Assembly (NCBI GenBank): GCA_003223215.1 | Contig: QHYH01000099.1 | Span: forward strand, 1-64,000 | From: Acidobacteriota bacterium | GTDB taxonomy: Bacteria; Acidobacteriota; Terriglobia; Acidiferrales; UBA7541 | Direction of reading: 5' to 3' | Length of the DNA: 64,000 nt | In this document: piece by piece, positions 8,877 to 18,884 of the stretch | How positions within the stretch are numbered: the first letter of the stretch is position 1 | Layout of the letters: each line of letters opens with the position of its first letter | Translations under genes and position numbers: made by a program | Notes under the pieces: model-generated | What the model was told of the DNA's origin: nothing | Database searches by the model: none | The model's input: the letters and a program-made list of their open reading frames with translations, nothing else

Positions 8877-10678
8877 GTGTCGTTCCCGGACAAAAGGACA
8901 AGTTCACGCCGGAATTGCGAATTCTTGTGGCGTCGCTGCTGTCGATTTTGGTGATTCTGGTTTGGGCAAAATATTATGGGCCGAAGCCGCAGGTGCAACC
9001 CCCGCGCCCGAACCGGCCGATTTCAACAGGTCCCGCCACTTCCGGTCCCTCCACAGCTGCTCCCTCCGAGGGAAAAGGCTCCGAGAGCGCACCGGCACGA
9101 GCCGCAGTTGCCGCGACGCCCGTGAACGTTCCGCGAATCAGTGATTCTGAGGAACGCACGATAACCATCGAGAACAATCTTTATCGCGTCGAGATTTCGA
9201 ACAAGGGTGCCGTGGTCAAGAGCTGGAAGCTCAAGAAGTATACGGACGATACGAAACCGCCGCAGAAGTGCAGGGACGGTTCCAATCCGCCGTGCGTGCT
9301 CGACCTGGTGCACGCGGAAGCTTCCCAGCAAACCGGTGGCTGGCCGTTTGCCGTGATTCTTGACGATGAGCAACTGCAAAACGCCGCGAACGGCGGGCTC
9401 TATCGTGTTTCAACACCCGCAAGCACGCTCGATGCACCCACCGACGTGGAGTTCACCTGGAGTGACGGCCAACTGGAAGTTACGAAACATTTTCACTTCG
9501 ATCACAGCTACCTCGTGCGCGTGGAAACCTCCGCCAAGCGGAACGGCAACCCCACCAATGCGGGACTTGCGTGGCTCGGCGGATTTGGAGATTGCACGGT
9601 AGCTAATCCTGCTCCGATCGATAGGGTGACTACGTACTACAGCGAAGGCGGAAAAATCACGAACTACTCGTACAAGAAGCTCGAAGACCTCGACAAGTGG
9701 GGCCCTGGTCTGTGGCAGCGTGGGAAAGACTTTGTTGGCATCGAGGACACCTACTTTGCGGCTGTGTTTCTTCCGCCGAGCGGCTCCGCGCCGGGAACGC
9801 TCGAGACGCGCTACTGGAAGGCTCCGCAGACGGTTAAGGTCTGTGAGCAAGCTACTCCCGAAGCGCTGCCTGAAGTTGCGGCGGCTTCTTCCTCCAGCAC
9901 GCTCGGGCTGCGCGTCTATGTCGGGCCGAAAGATTACGACGACTTGAAAAAAATGAACCCGCCCCTGCAGGGTTTGGTGAATTTCGGATGGCTCGAGTTC
10001 ATTGCCGAGCCGCTGTTCCACGGCTTGAAGTGGCTGCACAGCTACATTCCGAATTGGGGATGGGCGATTGTCGCCCTCACTCTGATTTTGAACATGCTGC
10101 TTTTCCCGCTGCGCCTCTCCGGCTACAAAACGACGCTGAAAATGCAGCGCGTGGCGCCGCAAGTCAAAGCCATTCAGGAAAAGTACAAGAAGTATTCCAT
10201 GCGCGATCCGCGCAAGGCGGAAATGAACAAGGAAGTGATGGCGATCTACAGCAAGGAGGGCATCAATCCCGTGGGCGGCTGCATCCCGCAGCTTCTGCAG
10301 TTTCCCATTTGGTTTGGGTTGTATCGCGCTCTGCAGGGGACCATCGAACTGCGCCACGCGCCCTGGTTCGGCTGGATTACGGATTTGTCGGCAAAGGATC
10401 CCTATTACATTTTGCCGTTGCTGATGGGTTTGTCGATGTACTTAGTGTCGAAGATGACCCCCATGACCGCCACCGACCCGCAGCAGCAGGCCATGATGAA
10501 AATCATGCCCATCGGCATGGCCGCCATGTTTATGGTTATCCCCTATCCCAGCGGCCTGGCGGTGTATATTCTCACGAGCAGCGTGGTGGGGATCGCGCAG
10601 CAGTGGTATTTGAACCGGAAGCATCCGCTGCCCGTTCCGGGCAAACCCGCGCGCGACAAGAATGGCAAGAAATCCTAG
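8873..10678 (+). CDS. yidC: Membrane protein insertase YidC
   Basis: 601 residues. TTG 8873 overlaps the yidD stop (TTGA) and is preceded by GAGGTG at good spacing. An N-terminal membrane segment ([15 protein letters not shown], ~17-31) is followed by a large periplasmic beta domain (~80-350), as in the Gram-negative form. The conserved insertase core follows, with [40 protein letters not shown] and [20 protein letters not shown], then a basic tail ending KNGKKS. It inserts and folds inner-membrane proteins, alone or with SecYEG. The length fits the Gram-negative family. Confidence 0.96.
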   Translation: MSVVPGQKDKFTPELRILVASLLSILVILVWAKYYGPKPQVQPPRPNRPISTGPATSGPSTAAPSEGKGSESAPARAAVAATPVNVPRISDSEERTITIENNLYRVEISNKGAVVKSWKLKKYTDDTKPPQKCRDGSNPPCVLDLVHAEASQQTGGWPFAVILDDEQLQNAANGGLYRVSTPASTLDAPTDVEFTWSDGQLEVTKHFHFDHSYLVRVETSAKRNGNPTNAGLAWLGGFGDCTVANPAPIDRVTTYYSEGGKITNYSYKKLEDLDKWGPGLWQRGKDFVGIEDTYFAAVFLPPSGSAPGTLETRYWKAPQTVKVCEQATPEALPEVAAASSSSTLGLRVYVGPKDYDDLKKMNPPLQGLVNFGWLEFIAEPLFHGLKWLHSYIPNWGWAIVALTLILNMLLFPLRLSGYKTTLKMQRVAPQVKAIQEKYKKYSMRDPRKAEMNKEVMAIYSKEGINPVGGCIPQLLQFPIWFGLYRALQGTIELRHAPWFGWITDLSAKDPYYILPLLMGLSMYLVSKMTPMTATDPQQQAMMKIMPIGMAAMFMVIPYPSGLAVYILTSSVVGIAQQWYLNRKHPLPVPGKPARDKNGKKS

Positions 10679-10803
10679 CGGGCAGTCTCCCGATCGCAGG
10701 GTTGTAGGGCACGGTGAGTCCGGAAGCCTGCGGTTTTCTCTGTGGCGATCTTTGCGATTTGTGCTTGCTACTGCCGGGCGCGCCATTGTAGATAAAACGA
10801 CTT

Positions 10804-11337
10804 ATGTCCTCTGAACTCATTCGAGACGGAAAGCTCGACCGCCAGGCCACCGCCGAGGCGCTGCGGCAGTTTCTCGAAAACATCGTGGGCGCCTCCGGCC
10901 TCGAATTGAAGGTCAACGTGCGCGCGGTTTCCGGGGACGGCTCGCCGGCAGAAGGCGAGGCGGAGGTGGTCGCCGACCTCGACGGGCGCGACAAGGAAAT
11001 GTTGTTGGAGCGAGGCGCCGACGTTTTGAAGGCATTCGAACACCTGGCCTTCAAGGCGCTGCGACTGGAACCTGCATACCACGAGAAAATTCACATCGAT
11101 AGCGGCGGATACCGCGCGCTGCGTTTCGAAGAATTGAAGATGACCGCGCGTGTCGCTGCCGAACGCGTGCAGCAAACCAAGCAGCCCTTCCGCCTAAATC
11201 CCATGTCTTCCCGCGAGCGCCGCATCGTGCACCTGGCGGTGAAAGACATTCCCGGGGTGCGCACGCAAAGCGTCGGCATCGGAGAAGACCGGCAAGTGGT
11301 CATTCAGCCAGCGGACAGCAAACCACCTGCTCGTTAG
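10804..11337 (+). CDS. khpB: KhpB/Jag RNA-binding protein (KH-like and R3H domains)
   Basis: 177 residues from ATG 10804. Residues ~15-75 match the Jag-type KH-like fold (ATAEALRQFLENIVGASGL), ~76-110 the middle KH segment (LLERGADVLKAFEHLAFKAL) and ~115-170 the R3H domain, with the characteristic LNPMSSRERRIVHLAV and PGVRTQSVG. The N-terminal Jag_N domain seen in Firmicutes is absent, as is common outside that group. KhpB binds RNA and affects cell envelope and division in other bacteria. It follows yidC in the conserved operon, with a 125-base gap. Confidence 0.9.
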   Translation: MSSELIRDGKLDRQATAEALRQFLENIVGASGLELKVNVRAVSGDGSPAEGEAEVVADLDGRDKEMLLERGADVLKAFEHLAFKALRLEPAYHEKIHIDSGGYRALRFEELKMTARVAAERVQQTKQPFRLNPMSSRERRIVHLAVKDIPGVRTQSVGIGEDRQVVIQPADSKPPAR

Positions 11338-11359
11338 CATGCGATGGCTGTTTCTAGCG

Positions 11360-11655
11360 GCTCAACGACGGTTTTTGATGAGACGCGGGAGCTTCGAAGG
11401 GTCTGGAGCTCAGTTCGCTGGTGCGTTGAGGCGCTGGTAGGGCTCGGTCGAAAATAGCAATTCCCAAGCCGCGTCGGCCGCGTCGGTGGGCGGCTAGCCA
11501 GCGTGGCGCTCATTCAAAATGGCCAGCGAAGCATCGCCCTCCGTGAAGTCGGTGTGAATTTGGACGCGGTTTGCTTCCTCGGCCGAAGCAGCCGCGCAAA
11601 CAAGGACCAACCCCATACGAGCGGACCACAACGCAAGGCAGGTCAGTCGAGAGGT
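11360..11655 (-). pseudogene. Remnant of a small secreted protein gene
   Basis: From ATG 11655 the minus strand encodes a signal-peptide-like start (LWSARMGLVLVCAAASAEEA) and then VQIHTDFTEGDASLAILNER before TAG 11496-11494. The same frame continues after that stop with PTDAADAAWELLFSTEPYQRL, which reads as natural protein, then breaks down into further stops. It resembles the N-terminus of an exported DUF2268/DUF5700-like protein known to me from this phylum, cut by a nonsense codon. The family assignment is tentative. Confidence 0.4.
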
Positions 11656-11734
11656 CATGCCTGTTCGACGAACTCGAAGCGCAAGGGATAGGCAATCCGA
11701 AAAGCCTGTTTCGCCGGGTAGAGGAATTTCGACC

Positions 11735-12982
11735 TTAACGTGTCGCCCAACCTTGGGAAAGCAGGCTGCCGTCCTCTCCGAAGCGAACACGATACGTGAA
11801 GGCGGGCGGGCGCCCGGTAGTGGTACGTGAGAATCGGACATCCATGATGTCCACGATGGCCTCGCCGCCCTCTTTGTGAAAACGCGTCACCGGAAAACGC
11901 GCGAACCACAATACTTTCTGGACTTCCGGCAAGCGTTTGGCTTCTTCAATGTAGGAATTCGGCGGCGTGTCGGGATAATAACGATGCTCGTGCGCAAGTA
12001 AGTCGGTGTCGCTCGCCGACGTGTCGGCGAGATCCATGCGCAGCTCGTAGACCCCGCGCTCAGACCGCACCAACCCGTCCCAATGCCAAAGCGAGGGTGG
12101 AAGCGGAAGTGCGCCAATCGATGCGACCTGCAAATGATCGAGCTCCGCGAACTTGTGGATGCGCGCGAGAGCCACGCGATGCGCAAAAATGGTGAGGGCA
12201 ACGTAAGCCAAGGCCGCGGCAAACCCCGCGCTGTTCCACCGGCCATGTCGCATTTTCAGGCCCCAACCACGAATGGAGGGTAGAAGAAAAACCGCCGTGA
12301 TGACCATCATTGCGCCCAAAACCGTTTGTCCCGAAATCGGCGCCTCCACCGCTTCGGCGAGGCGGGCCACCATCACCGGGACCGGCATGAATACGAGCCA
12401 GGTGCCCAGGGCGCGAGACCACATTTTCGCAGGCTCGGAATAAACCCAAGCGAGCAACTGCGGAACCAGGAGGATGGCTGTGAAGGTGAAGTCGACGATA
12501 AACAGCAGGTCCCAGGCGGGACGCGACCATTTAAGCGGCGACCAAATCATGGTGCCAAATGAAGTTACCAGGTCCAGCAGGATGTGGCTCAGAATGCCGA
12601 CTGCATAGATTCGACTGAGCGCAGCAAACGAAGGCGCCTCCCATTTGCGCCAGCTTGTGAAAGCGCGCGTGATTCCCGCAAGCAGCAGCGCCCAAAGCGG
12701 AAGCATCACGAGCGAATGAGTGATGCTCCTGTGCCAGGTGACAACGAGCAGCCGGTCGTGCGAGAGCAGGTCGCGAAGCACATCGGAGTCCGGGAAGATC
12801 GCTCCGAGCATGAGCGACCAAGTCACAATGCGGCCCCGGTTCACCTTGGATCGTGGCAGGTCTCGAGACCCGTTCTTTTCTCTTACGCTCGCGACGCCAG
12901 TCGACGGACCAAACAGATCCTCGCCGCCAAAAATCGCCTTCCCGATGAGCGCTCCCGCGATTCCGTGCGTTATGGTGTCCAT
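11735..12982 (-). CDS. Membrane-bound metal-dependent hydrolase, YdjM family
   Basis: 415 residues from ATG 12982. The N-terminus MDTITHGIAGALIGKA, followed by HSLVMLPLWALLL and LSHILLDLVTSFGT, is the conserved His/Asp signature of the YdjM/PF04307 family of predicted membrane metal-dependent hydrolases. About six hydrophobic segments follow in the first 280 residues (FIVDFTFTAILLVPQLL, VLGAMMVITAVFLL, AALAYVALTIFAHRV). The last ~130 residues form a soluble domain (VDIMDVRFS, FTYRVRFGEDG). The biochemical role is not established; one relative is induced by DNA damage in E. coli. It is convergent with khpB and co-directional with selD. Confidence 0.85.
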   Translation of the reverse strand: MDTITHGIAGALIGKAIFGGEDLFGPSTGVASVREKNGSRDLPRSKVNRGRIVTWSLMLGAIFPDSDVLRDLLSHDRLLVVTWHRSITHSLVMLPLWALLLAGITRAFTSWRKWEAPSFAALSRIYAVGILSHILLDLVTSFGTMIWSPLKWSRPAWDLLFIVDFTFTAILLVPQLLAWVYSEPAKMWSRALGTWLVFMPVPVMVARLAEAVEAPISGQTVLGAMMVITAVFLLPSIRGWGLKMRHGRWNSAGFAAALAYVALTIFAHRVALARIHKFAELDHLQVASIGALPLPPSLWHWDGLVRSERGVYELRMDLADTSASDTDLLAHEHRYYPDTPPNSYIEEAKRLPEVQKVLWFARFPVTRFHKEGGEAIVDIMDVRFSRTTTGRPPAFTYRVRFGEDGSLLSQGWATR

Positions 12983-13162
12983 TTGCAGTGGCGGCTCTCT
13001 TTAGACCCGCGCCTTTCTCCTCCCGGGACTTTGTTCCGATTCTTCGGTCACGCCAAAGGTGATGTCATCCGAGCCCCACCGCACCGAACGGTTATCCCGC
13101 ACCCTCAGATCGCCGTCTTCCGCGGCCTTAGGCAGAGGGATCTGCTTTTTGAGAATCCCCAC

Positions 13163-14242
13163 TCATTGTACGGAAATCAGCGGCTTGCTTTTTGGAATGG
13201 CCACGCCGATGCGACGGGCACTCACGCCGTGGTGGCCAAGGACTTCCAGTGCCTGGCTGCCGAATTCCGGTGCGAGGGCAACGAGCAGGCCGCCCGAAGT
13301 CTGCGGATCGAAGAGCAGGTCGCGGAATTCCTGCCGAACACCTTCCGCGAAGCCTGCGCAATCGCCAAGGAACTCCCGGTTATTTTTCAAGCCGCCGGGG
13401 AGAAAGCCTTCGCGCGCCGCTTGTTCCGCGCCGGGCAAATAGGGGATCGCCGTGTGATCGATTTGCAGCGAAGCCGCCGCGATGTGTCGCGCCGGATCTC
13501 CTAGCGCCATTTCTCGCGCGTGCCCCAGCAAACCGAATCCGGTGATGTCCGTGACGGCATGAATCGGGTGGGCGGATTGAGCCTTCTCCTCGAATTCCTG
13601 AAGCGCCTCCGAGGCAACTCGGTTCAGCTCCGACATCGACGCGATAGCTGCTCGGAGATCCCCGGCCGCCGCGGCATCTTTCTTGAGCGCCGTCGAGAGC
13701 ACGCCCGTCCCGAGGGCTTTGGTCAACAGCAGAACGTCGCCCGTTTGCACGCCTACATTGCGCCAAACCCGTTGCGGATGAATCAAACCCGTGACCGCAT
13801 AGCCAAATTGAATGTCGTCGTTTCGAATCGAGTGCCCGCCGATGACGCTGCACTTCGCCTCCGCCATTTTGGAATGGCCGCCGCGCAAAATTTGCTCGAG
13901 AATTTTCGGTTCGCCCTTGTCGGGAAAGCCGACGATCGACAGCGCGGAGATGGGCTTGCCGCCCATGGCGTAAATGTCGCTCAGCGAATTGGCTGCGGCG
14001 ATCTGCCCAAACGTGTGCGGATCATCCACGATCGGCGTGAAGAAATCGACCGTTTGCACCAGTGCCATTTCCGGCCCGAGTTGATACACCCCAGCGTCGT
14101 CGTTGGTTTCAAAGCCAACGAGCACGTTCGGATCATTGGCCCGCGGCAAGCCGCGCAAAACGGAGTCCAGCAAACTGGGACTCAGCTTCGCCGCTCAACC
14201 CGCTGCCTTGACCATCGCCGTCAGTTTCACGGTTGGCGTCAA
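13163..14242 (-). CDS. selD: Selenide, water dikinase, itself a selenoprotein (in-frame TGA)
   Basis: SelD makes selenophosphate from selenide and ATP for selenocysteine and selenouridine. From TTG 14242 (GAGG six bases upstream; GTG 14254 also possible) the frame reads TPTVKLTAMVKAAG, then TGA at 14197-14195, then AAKLSPSLLDSVL and the rest of a normal SelD. The TGA sits exactly where the family has its catalytic Cys or Sec (VKAxG[C/U]AAKLSP). A caller stopping at TGA would begin at TTG 14173 and lose the active site. Downstream motifs are intact: VQTVDFFTPIVDDP, ANSLSDIYAMGG, GGHSIRNDD and DPQTSGGLL. Full length is ~359 residues, as expected. The selA, selB and selC genes are not in the window. 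Confidence 0.9.
14163..14183 (-). promoter_or_regulatory. Candidate bacterial SECIS hairpin in selD
   Basis: Eleven bases after the TGA, GAGTCC (14183-14178) pairs perfectly with GGACTC (14168-14163) around CAGTTTGCT. The loop can tighten through CAG/CTG to leave TTTG at the tip, ~20-24 bases from the TGA. Position, stem and a G in the apical loop fit bacterial SECIS elements read by SelB. Confidence 0.7.
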
Positions 14243-14321
14243 GCCGCACCTCACTGTACTGCGCCTCAATTATAGCGGGGTCGCGCCCTTTGTGCTTGCG
14301 GCTACCGCAGTTGAACAATAG

Positions 14322-16521
14322 TCGCTTTCGTCATTCGATGCCACGGAGTGTACTGCAGGCAGCGAGCCAACCCTCGCTACTCGGGAGCTAGACGCGGATC
14401 ACCTGACTAGCCCAGGGAGTGCCTTGGGGACCGTCGCGTACATGTCGCCGGAACACGTTAGCGGGAAGGAACTCGATGCTCGCACCGACCTGTTTTCTTT
14501 CGGGGTAGTTTTATATGAAATGGCGACAGGGCAATTGCCATTCCGCGGGGAAAGTCCTGGTCTGATCTTCAGGGAAATTCTCGATGGAGCTCCAGTTCCT
14601 CCTGTCCGCCTGAATCCCGACGTGCCTGCAAAGCTAACCGAAATCATCAACAAGGCACTGGAGAAGGATCGAGACTTCCGGTATCAGCACGCTTCCGATA
14701 TTCGCACCGACCTCCAACGCCTCAAACGCGACACGGATTCAAGCGCCGCGCGAGTGGCGGCTTCCGCGGTGGTCGTCGCGGAGCGTCACGCGTGGTTGCC
14801 ATGGACTCTTATGGCGTTGCTAGTGGCGGGATTGCTTGCGTGGGTCGTCGCCAATCGCCCCCCGGGCCACAGACCGTAATCCGCTTTCCGGTGCGCAATT
14901 CACACGACTCACCAACTTCGAAGGAGCCAAAAGCAACCCTGCTATCTCCCCGGACGGGAAATTTGCGGCGTTCCTTTCCGACAGGAGCGGCGCCTTCGAC
15001 ATCTGGCTGATTCAAGCCAACGGTAACAGTCTCGCGAACCTTACCCAGGGTCGCATCGGAGATGCGCGTGCGCCTCTCCGTGCGGTCGGCTTCTCAGGGG
15101 ACGGATCAGAAGTGTGGAGCGCGGGAATAGAGGGCAGGAGGCTCAAGCTATGGCCGCTGATGGGCGGGGCGCCGCGCAATTTTCTGGATGAAAGCGCCGC
15201 AGAGGTTGCCTGGTCGCCCGATGGGACGCGGCTGGTCTATCACACCTGGCAAGCAGGCGACCCGACATTTGTGGCCGATCACAACGGCGCCAATCAGCGC
15301 CTAATCCTGCAGAACGAGCCCGGATTGCACAACCACTATCAGGTCTGGTCGAAGGATGGAGGCTCGATCTACTTTGTGCGCGGCAGGCCAGCCACGCGAG
15401 AGATGGATCTGTGGCGCATTACGCCGGACGGGGGAGAACCAGAACAACTCACGCATCTCAACGCTGATATTGCGTACGCGACCCCGATCAACGAGCGGAC
15501 GATTCTTTTCGTCGCCCACGACAAAGACGGGGCTGGCCCATGGTTGTGGGCGTTCGATAGAGAAACCCAAACTTCAGGCCGCGTGAGTTCGGGCTTGGAA
15601 CAATACACCGCTCTGGCAGCCACAGCGGATGGTCGGCGTCTCGCTGCGAGTGTCGTGAACCCTCGGATCAATTTGTGGAGCGTTCCGATCACGAGTCACG
15701 TTGTCGAGGAACAGGACGTCGAAGCTTTTCAACTGCCCACCGCGCGCTCGCAGGCGCCGCGCTTCGGAGGCGGATCGTTGTTCTACTTATCTTCGCGAGA
15801 CGGAGCAGACGGACTGTGGAGCTATCGCGATGGGAAAGCGCTGGAGGTCTGGAAGGGCTCCGACGGCGCGCTCGAGTCGCCTGCGGCAGTCTCGGCGGAC
15901 GGGAGGGACGTTGCGTTTCCACTGAGGCGAAACGGGAAGCAACAGATGCACGTAATGACGGCGGATGGAACGGGACTCCGCCCCCTCCCGAGCGATGTTG
16001 ATCTTCGGGGCACAGCTTCCTGGTCTCCTGACGGCAAATGGATTGTGGTAGCCGGCAGCGACCGCAGTGGATTGGGTTTGTTCAAGCTACCTGTTGACGG
16101 CGGCTCGCCGGTTCGGATTGCAACAGGACCGTTCCTCGATCCTGTGTGGTCTCCGCGCGGAGACCTGATCGTGTATTGCGGACCTCAGGTGTTCACGCTC
16201 ACACCGCTCCTGGCAGTACGCCCGGACGGTACGCCGGCGACGCTACCGGACATCAAAGTGCAGCGCCAAGGTGAGCGGGCGCGGTTCCTGCCCGATGGCA
16301 CGGGCCTCGTCTATATGGTTGGAAATACCATGGCCGAGCAGGACTTTTGGCTGCTCGACCTCAGCACGATGCGCTCAAGGCGTTTGACTCGGCTGAGCAG
16401 TTCCGCAGTGATGCGGACCTTTGATGTTACTCGCGACGGCGGGCGGATTGTATTCGACCGCCTGATCGAGAATTCGGACATACTGCTCATTGATCTCGCG
16501 ACGAGTCAAGCCCCTCCGTAG
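14322..16521 (+). pseudogene. Ser/Thr protein kinase with TolB-like propeller, truncated and frameshifted
   Basis: The open frame begins inside a kinase activation segment (DADHLTSPGSALGT, then VAYMSPEHVSGKELDARTD at 14436 on) and runs through the C-lobe (DLFSFGVVLYEMATGQLPFR) to a membrane helix (LPWTLMALLVAGLLAWVV). It stops at 14877-14879. The next frame, one base shifted, continues without a gap as a TolB/WD40-like propeller (FTRLTNFEGAKSNPAISPDG, WSPDGTRLVYH, ASWSPDGKWIVVAG) to 16521. The shift falls at a run of six C near 14862. The ATP-binding N-lobe and catalytic loop (HRD, DFG) are missing upstream, so no active kinase can be made, even if the shift were an error. Relatives are membrane kinases common in Acidobacteriota. 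Confidence 0.85.
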
Positions 16522-16644
16522 TCGGTTGGATACGACACGCTGGGTCACAACATCTTCGGCGACCAGAGATAAGGTCGCGCGGTCCGAAATCACCCTCCCA
16601 CTCCTGTCTTGCGTCAAGCCGCCGGAAAGTGTTCTTATCTGCGG

Positions 16645-17340
16645 ATGCCTTGGGACTTCTGGTTGATCTTCTTTGCTCTCGGCGTACTCCTGCCCTGGCG
16701 CGGCCGCGCGCGCATGAAGAAGCTCCTGGCCATGACGCAAGTCAGCTCGATGGAGCGGCTGGTGCTTTATGCCTCGACCATCGCCTTCCAGTGGCTCGCC
16801 GTTGCGGTCGTGGGGTGGCGCGTCTGGGTGCATGGGTATAGCGCGCGGCAGCTAGGCCTGGTGTTTCACGGCCGAACCAGGCTACTCCTCGGCGGGCTTG
16901 TGGGCGCGGCAATAATGGGTGGCCTTCAGTGGCTGAACCTGCGCCGTGTCGGGCGCATTCCTCCCGGCTCCCGCGGAGGGATGCAGGCGGTTGCCGAGCG
17001 CATTCTGCCGCAGTCCTCGCTGGAGCTGCTTCCTTACCTCGCGCTCGCCGCGACCGCGGGGCTTTGCGAAGAGTTTCTCTATCGCGGATTTGTCATGGCT
17101 GCCCTGTCGAGCGCTGGGCTCGGGGCTTGGGTCGTCGTGCTGGTCTCTTCGCTGCTCTTTAGCCTGGCCCACAGCTACCAGGGGACAGGCGGCATGGTGA
17201 TGACCCTTGTCGTGGGTTGGCTGTTAGGAGCGAGCCGATTGGCGTACAATAGTCTAGTACCCGCAGTTTTCTGGCATGCCTCCGTCGACGTGGTGGCCGG
17301 GGTGGCCGGGCGGCGATATCTCGGTCGAAACACAACATAG
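16645..17340 (+). CDS. CPBP (CAAX/Abi-type) intramembrane metalloprotease
   Basis: About 231 residues from ATG 16645; TTG 16609 would add 12 unconvincing residues. Several membrane helices (FWLIFFALGVLLPW, LYASTIAFQWLAVAVVGW) lead to the family's motifs: EEFLYRGF (motif 1, catalytic Glu pair), LLFSLAHSYQG (motif 2 His) and PAVFWHASVDV (motif 3 His). These are glutamate proteases of the membrane, related to Rce1 and to bacteriocin-immunity proteins; the substrate cannot be predicted. It is followed 48 bases later by rsmG on the same strand. Confidence 0.88.
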   Translation: MPWDFWLIFFALGVLLPWRGRARMKKLLAMTQVSSMERLVLYASTIAFQWLAVAVVGWRVWVHGYSARQLGLVFHGRTRLLLGGLVGAAIMGGLQWLNLRRVGRIPPGSRGGMQAVAERILPQSSLELLPYLALAATAGLCEEFLYRGFVMAALSSAGLGAWVVVLVSSLLFSLAHSYQGTGGMVMTLVVGWLLGASRLAYNSLVPAVFWHASVDVVAGVAGRRYLGRNTT

Positions 17341-17388
17341 GCTCGGGAAGAAGCGCTTTGCAATAGAAGGCGATTAAGAGTAACTACT

Positions 17389-18033
17389 ATGGCCATGGTC
17401 AGCCCACCGCTGCCCTCTATGGCGGTCATTCGACGCGCCCTCGAAGAATTCAAATTGCCGTCGTACGACGACCAAATCCTGCAAATTCAAGACTATATAA
17501 AGATTCTACTGACTTGGAACGATAAGCTCAACTTGACGGCGATTCGCGATCCGCTCGATATCCTCCACCGGCACTTCTGCGAAAGCATGTTAGCGGGGAT
17601 TTCCGTGCCGATCGAGCGTGGTCGGCTCGCCGACGTGGGTACTGGTGCCGGGTTCCCGGGCTTGCCGCTAAAAATCCTGCGCCCTAGCTTGCAAGTTTTC
17701 CTCATCGAGTCGAACATCAAAAAGGCCGCGTTCCTGGCGGAAGTCATTCGAGTGCTGGGGCTCCGAGACGCCCAAGTACTGGTGCGACGCTACGAGGAGC
17801 TAGGGGAAGAAATTGCCCCGCTCGATTTCGCTTGTGCACGAGCCCTCGGCGAGTACCCGGTTTTCTTGAACTGGGCGCACTCGGGGCATGTTGCGGCAAA
17901 AGATGTGGTCTTGTGGATTGGGTCCCAAGATCTACCGGAGATATTGAAGGTTCCGACTTGGGAATGGCGTGAGCCAATCCCCGTGCCGAATTCTTTGCGA
18001 CGCCTCCTCCTTGTGGGACGACGAAATCCCTGA
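17389..18033 (+). CDS. rsmG: 16S rRNA (guanine-527-N7) methyltransferase
   Basis: 214 residues from ATG 17389. It has the RsmG pattern: YIKILLTWNDKLNLTAIRDP, the SAM-binding motif LADVGTGAGFPGLPLKI, LIESNIKKAAFLAEVIR and FACARALG. RsmG methylates N7 of G527 in 16S rRNA in the cytoplasm. The C-terminal region (HVAAKDVVLWIGSQDL) is slightly divergent from the usual GG-rich strand. Its place directly before the parS array and parAB matches the classic rsmG-parA-parB order, but the mnmE and mnmG genes that often precede it are not here. Confidence 0.93.
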   Translation: MAMVSPPLPSMAVIRRALEEFKLPSYDDQILQIQDYIKILLTWNDKLNLTAIRDPLDILHRHFCESMLAGISVPIERGRLADVGTGAGFPGLPLKILRPSLQVFLIESNIKKAAFLAEVIRVLGLRDAQVLVRRYEELGEEIAPLDFACARALGEYPVFLNWAHSGHVAAKDVVLWIGSQDLPEILKVPTWEWREPIPVPNSLRRLLLVGRRNP

Positions 18034-18316
18034 TCCACGTCCGGTCTGGGAGATGTTGCAAAGGGACTTCGGGATTCGGGTGCCAACGGCGCTCGCCGAT
18101 GCGGATCTCTCGAGAGAGTGTTCCACGTGGAACACTTCGTTTCCCACTCGCGCGCCTCTTCTGCTAAATACACGCCTCAGACTTCCCACGCTTTCTCAAA
18201 ACCCGCTGGACGCGCTTCGTGCCTGGCAAGACTGTTTCACGTGGAACATTCAAGCGAGGCCGGCGGACCAGGCACCGAACTGTTCCACGTGGAACAATCG
18301 TCCTGTGGCTCGAGCC

Positions 18317-18332
18317 TGTTTCATGTAAGTAC
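18317..18332. promoter_or_regulatory. Degenerate parS-like half site, copy 1
   Basis: TGTTTCATGTAAGTAC keeps the left half of a parS site and loses the right half. It lies 36 bases after the intact site at 18281. Confidence 0.5.
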
Positions 18333-18511
18333 GGGAGCCTCTCAAGCGAACCTTCGTTGGGGATTTCCTCACTCGGATTTTGTTCCACGTGAAACATATT
18401 GCAACCGAATGCCGGTCCCGGGGACGGGGATTACCTTTTTCGTCCAGCGGGACGAGGTCGGCGGGCCAGGCACCGAACTGTTCCACGTGGAACAATCGTG
18501 TGGCTCGAGCC

Positions 18512-18527
18512 TGTTTCATGTGAGAGT
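18512..18527. promoter_or_regulatory. Degenerate parS-like half site, copy 2
   Basis: TGTTTCATGTGAGAGT lies 33 bases after the intact site at 18479, in the same relation as copies 1 and 3. Confidence 0.5.
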
Positions 18528-18868
18528 ACGTGCCCTGGACGCCTTGCCCTCAGGATCCTCGAGCCTTGCCCGGGGAAGTGAAAACCACAGCCCGGAAGGC
18601 CTCGTTCTTCGAAGAATCCCAGCTTCTCAAAGCGAACCGTTCTTGGGGAAGCGCATGACCGTGCGCAATACCGCGTTGTAGAACGCGAGTAGCGCCGCTG
18701 GACCGCTACCCGACTTTTGCGATTTCCTCATTCTGCTTTTGTTCCACGTGAAACACCTTGCAACCGAATGCCAGTCCTGGGGACGGATCCCCTTTCCGTC
18801 GAGCGGGGATGAGGCTGGCGGGCCGACCACCGAACTGTTCCACGTGGAACAATCGTGTGGCTCGAGCC

Positions 18869-18884
18869 TGTTTCATGTGAGTAG
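18869..18884. promoter_or_regulatory. Degenerate parS-like half site, copy 3
   Basis: TGTTTCATGTGAGTAG lies 33 bases after the intact site at 18836. Confidence 0.5.
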
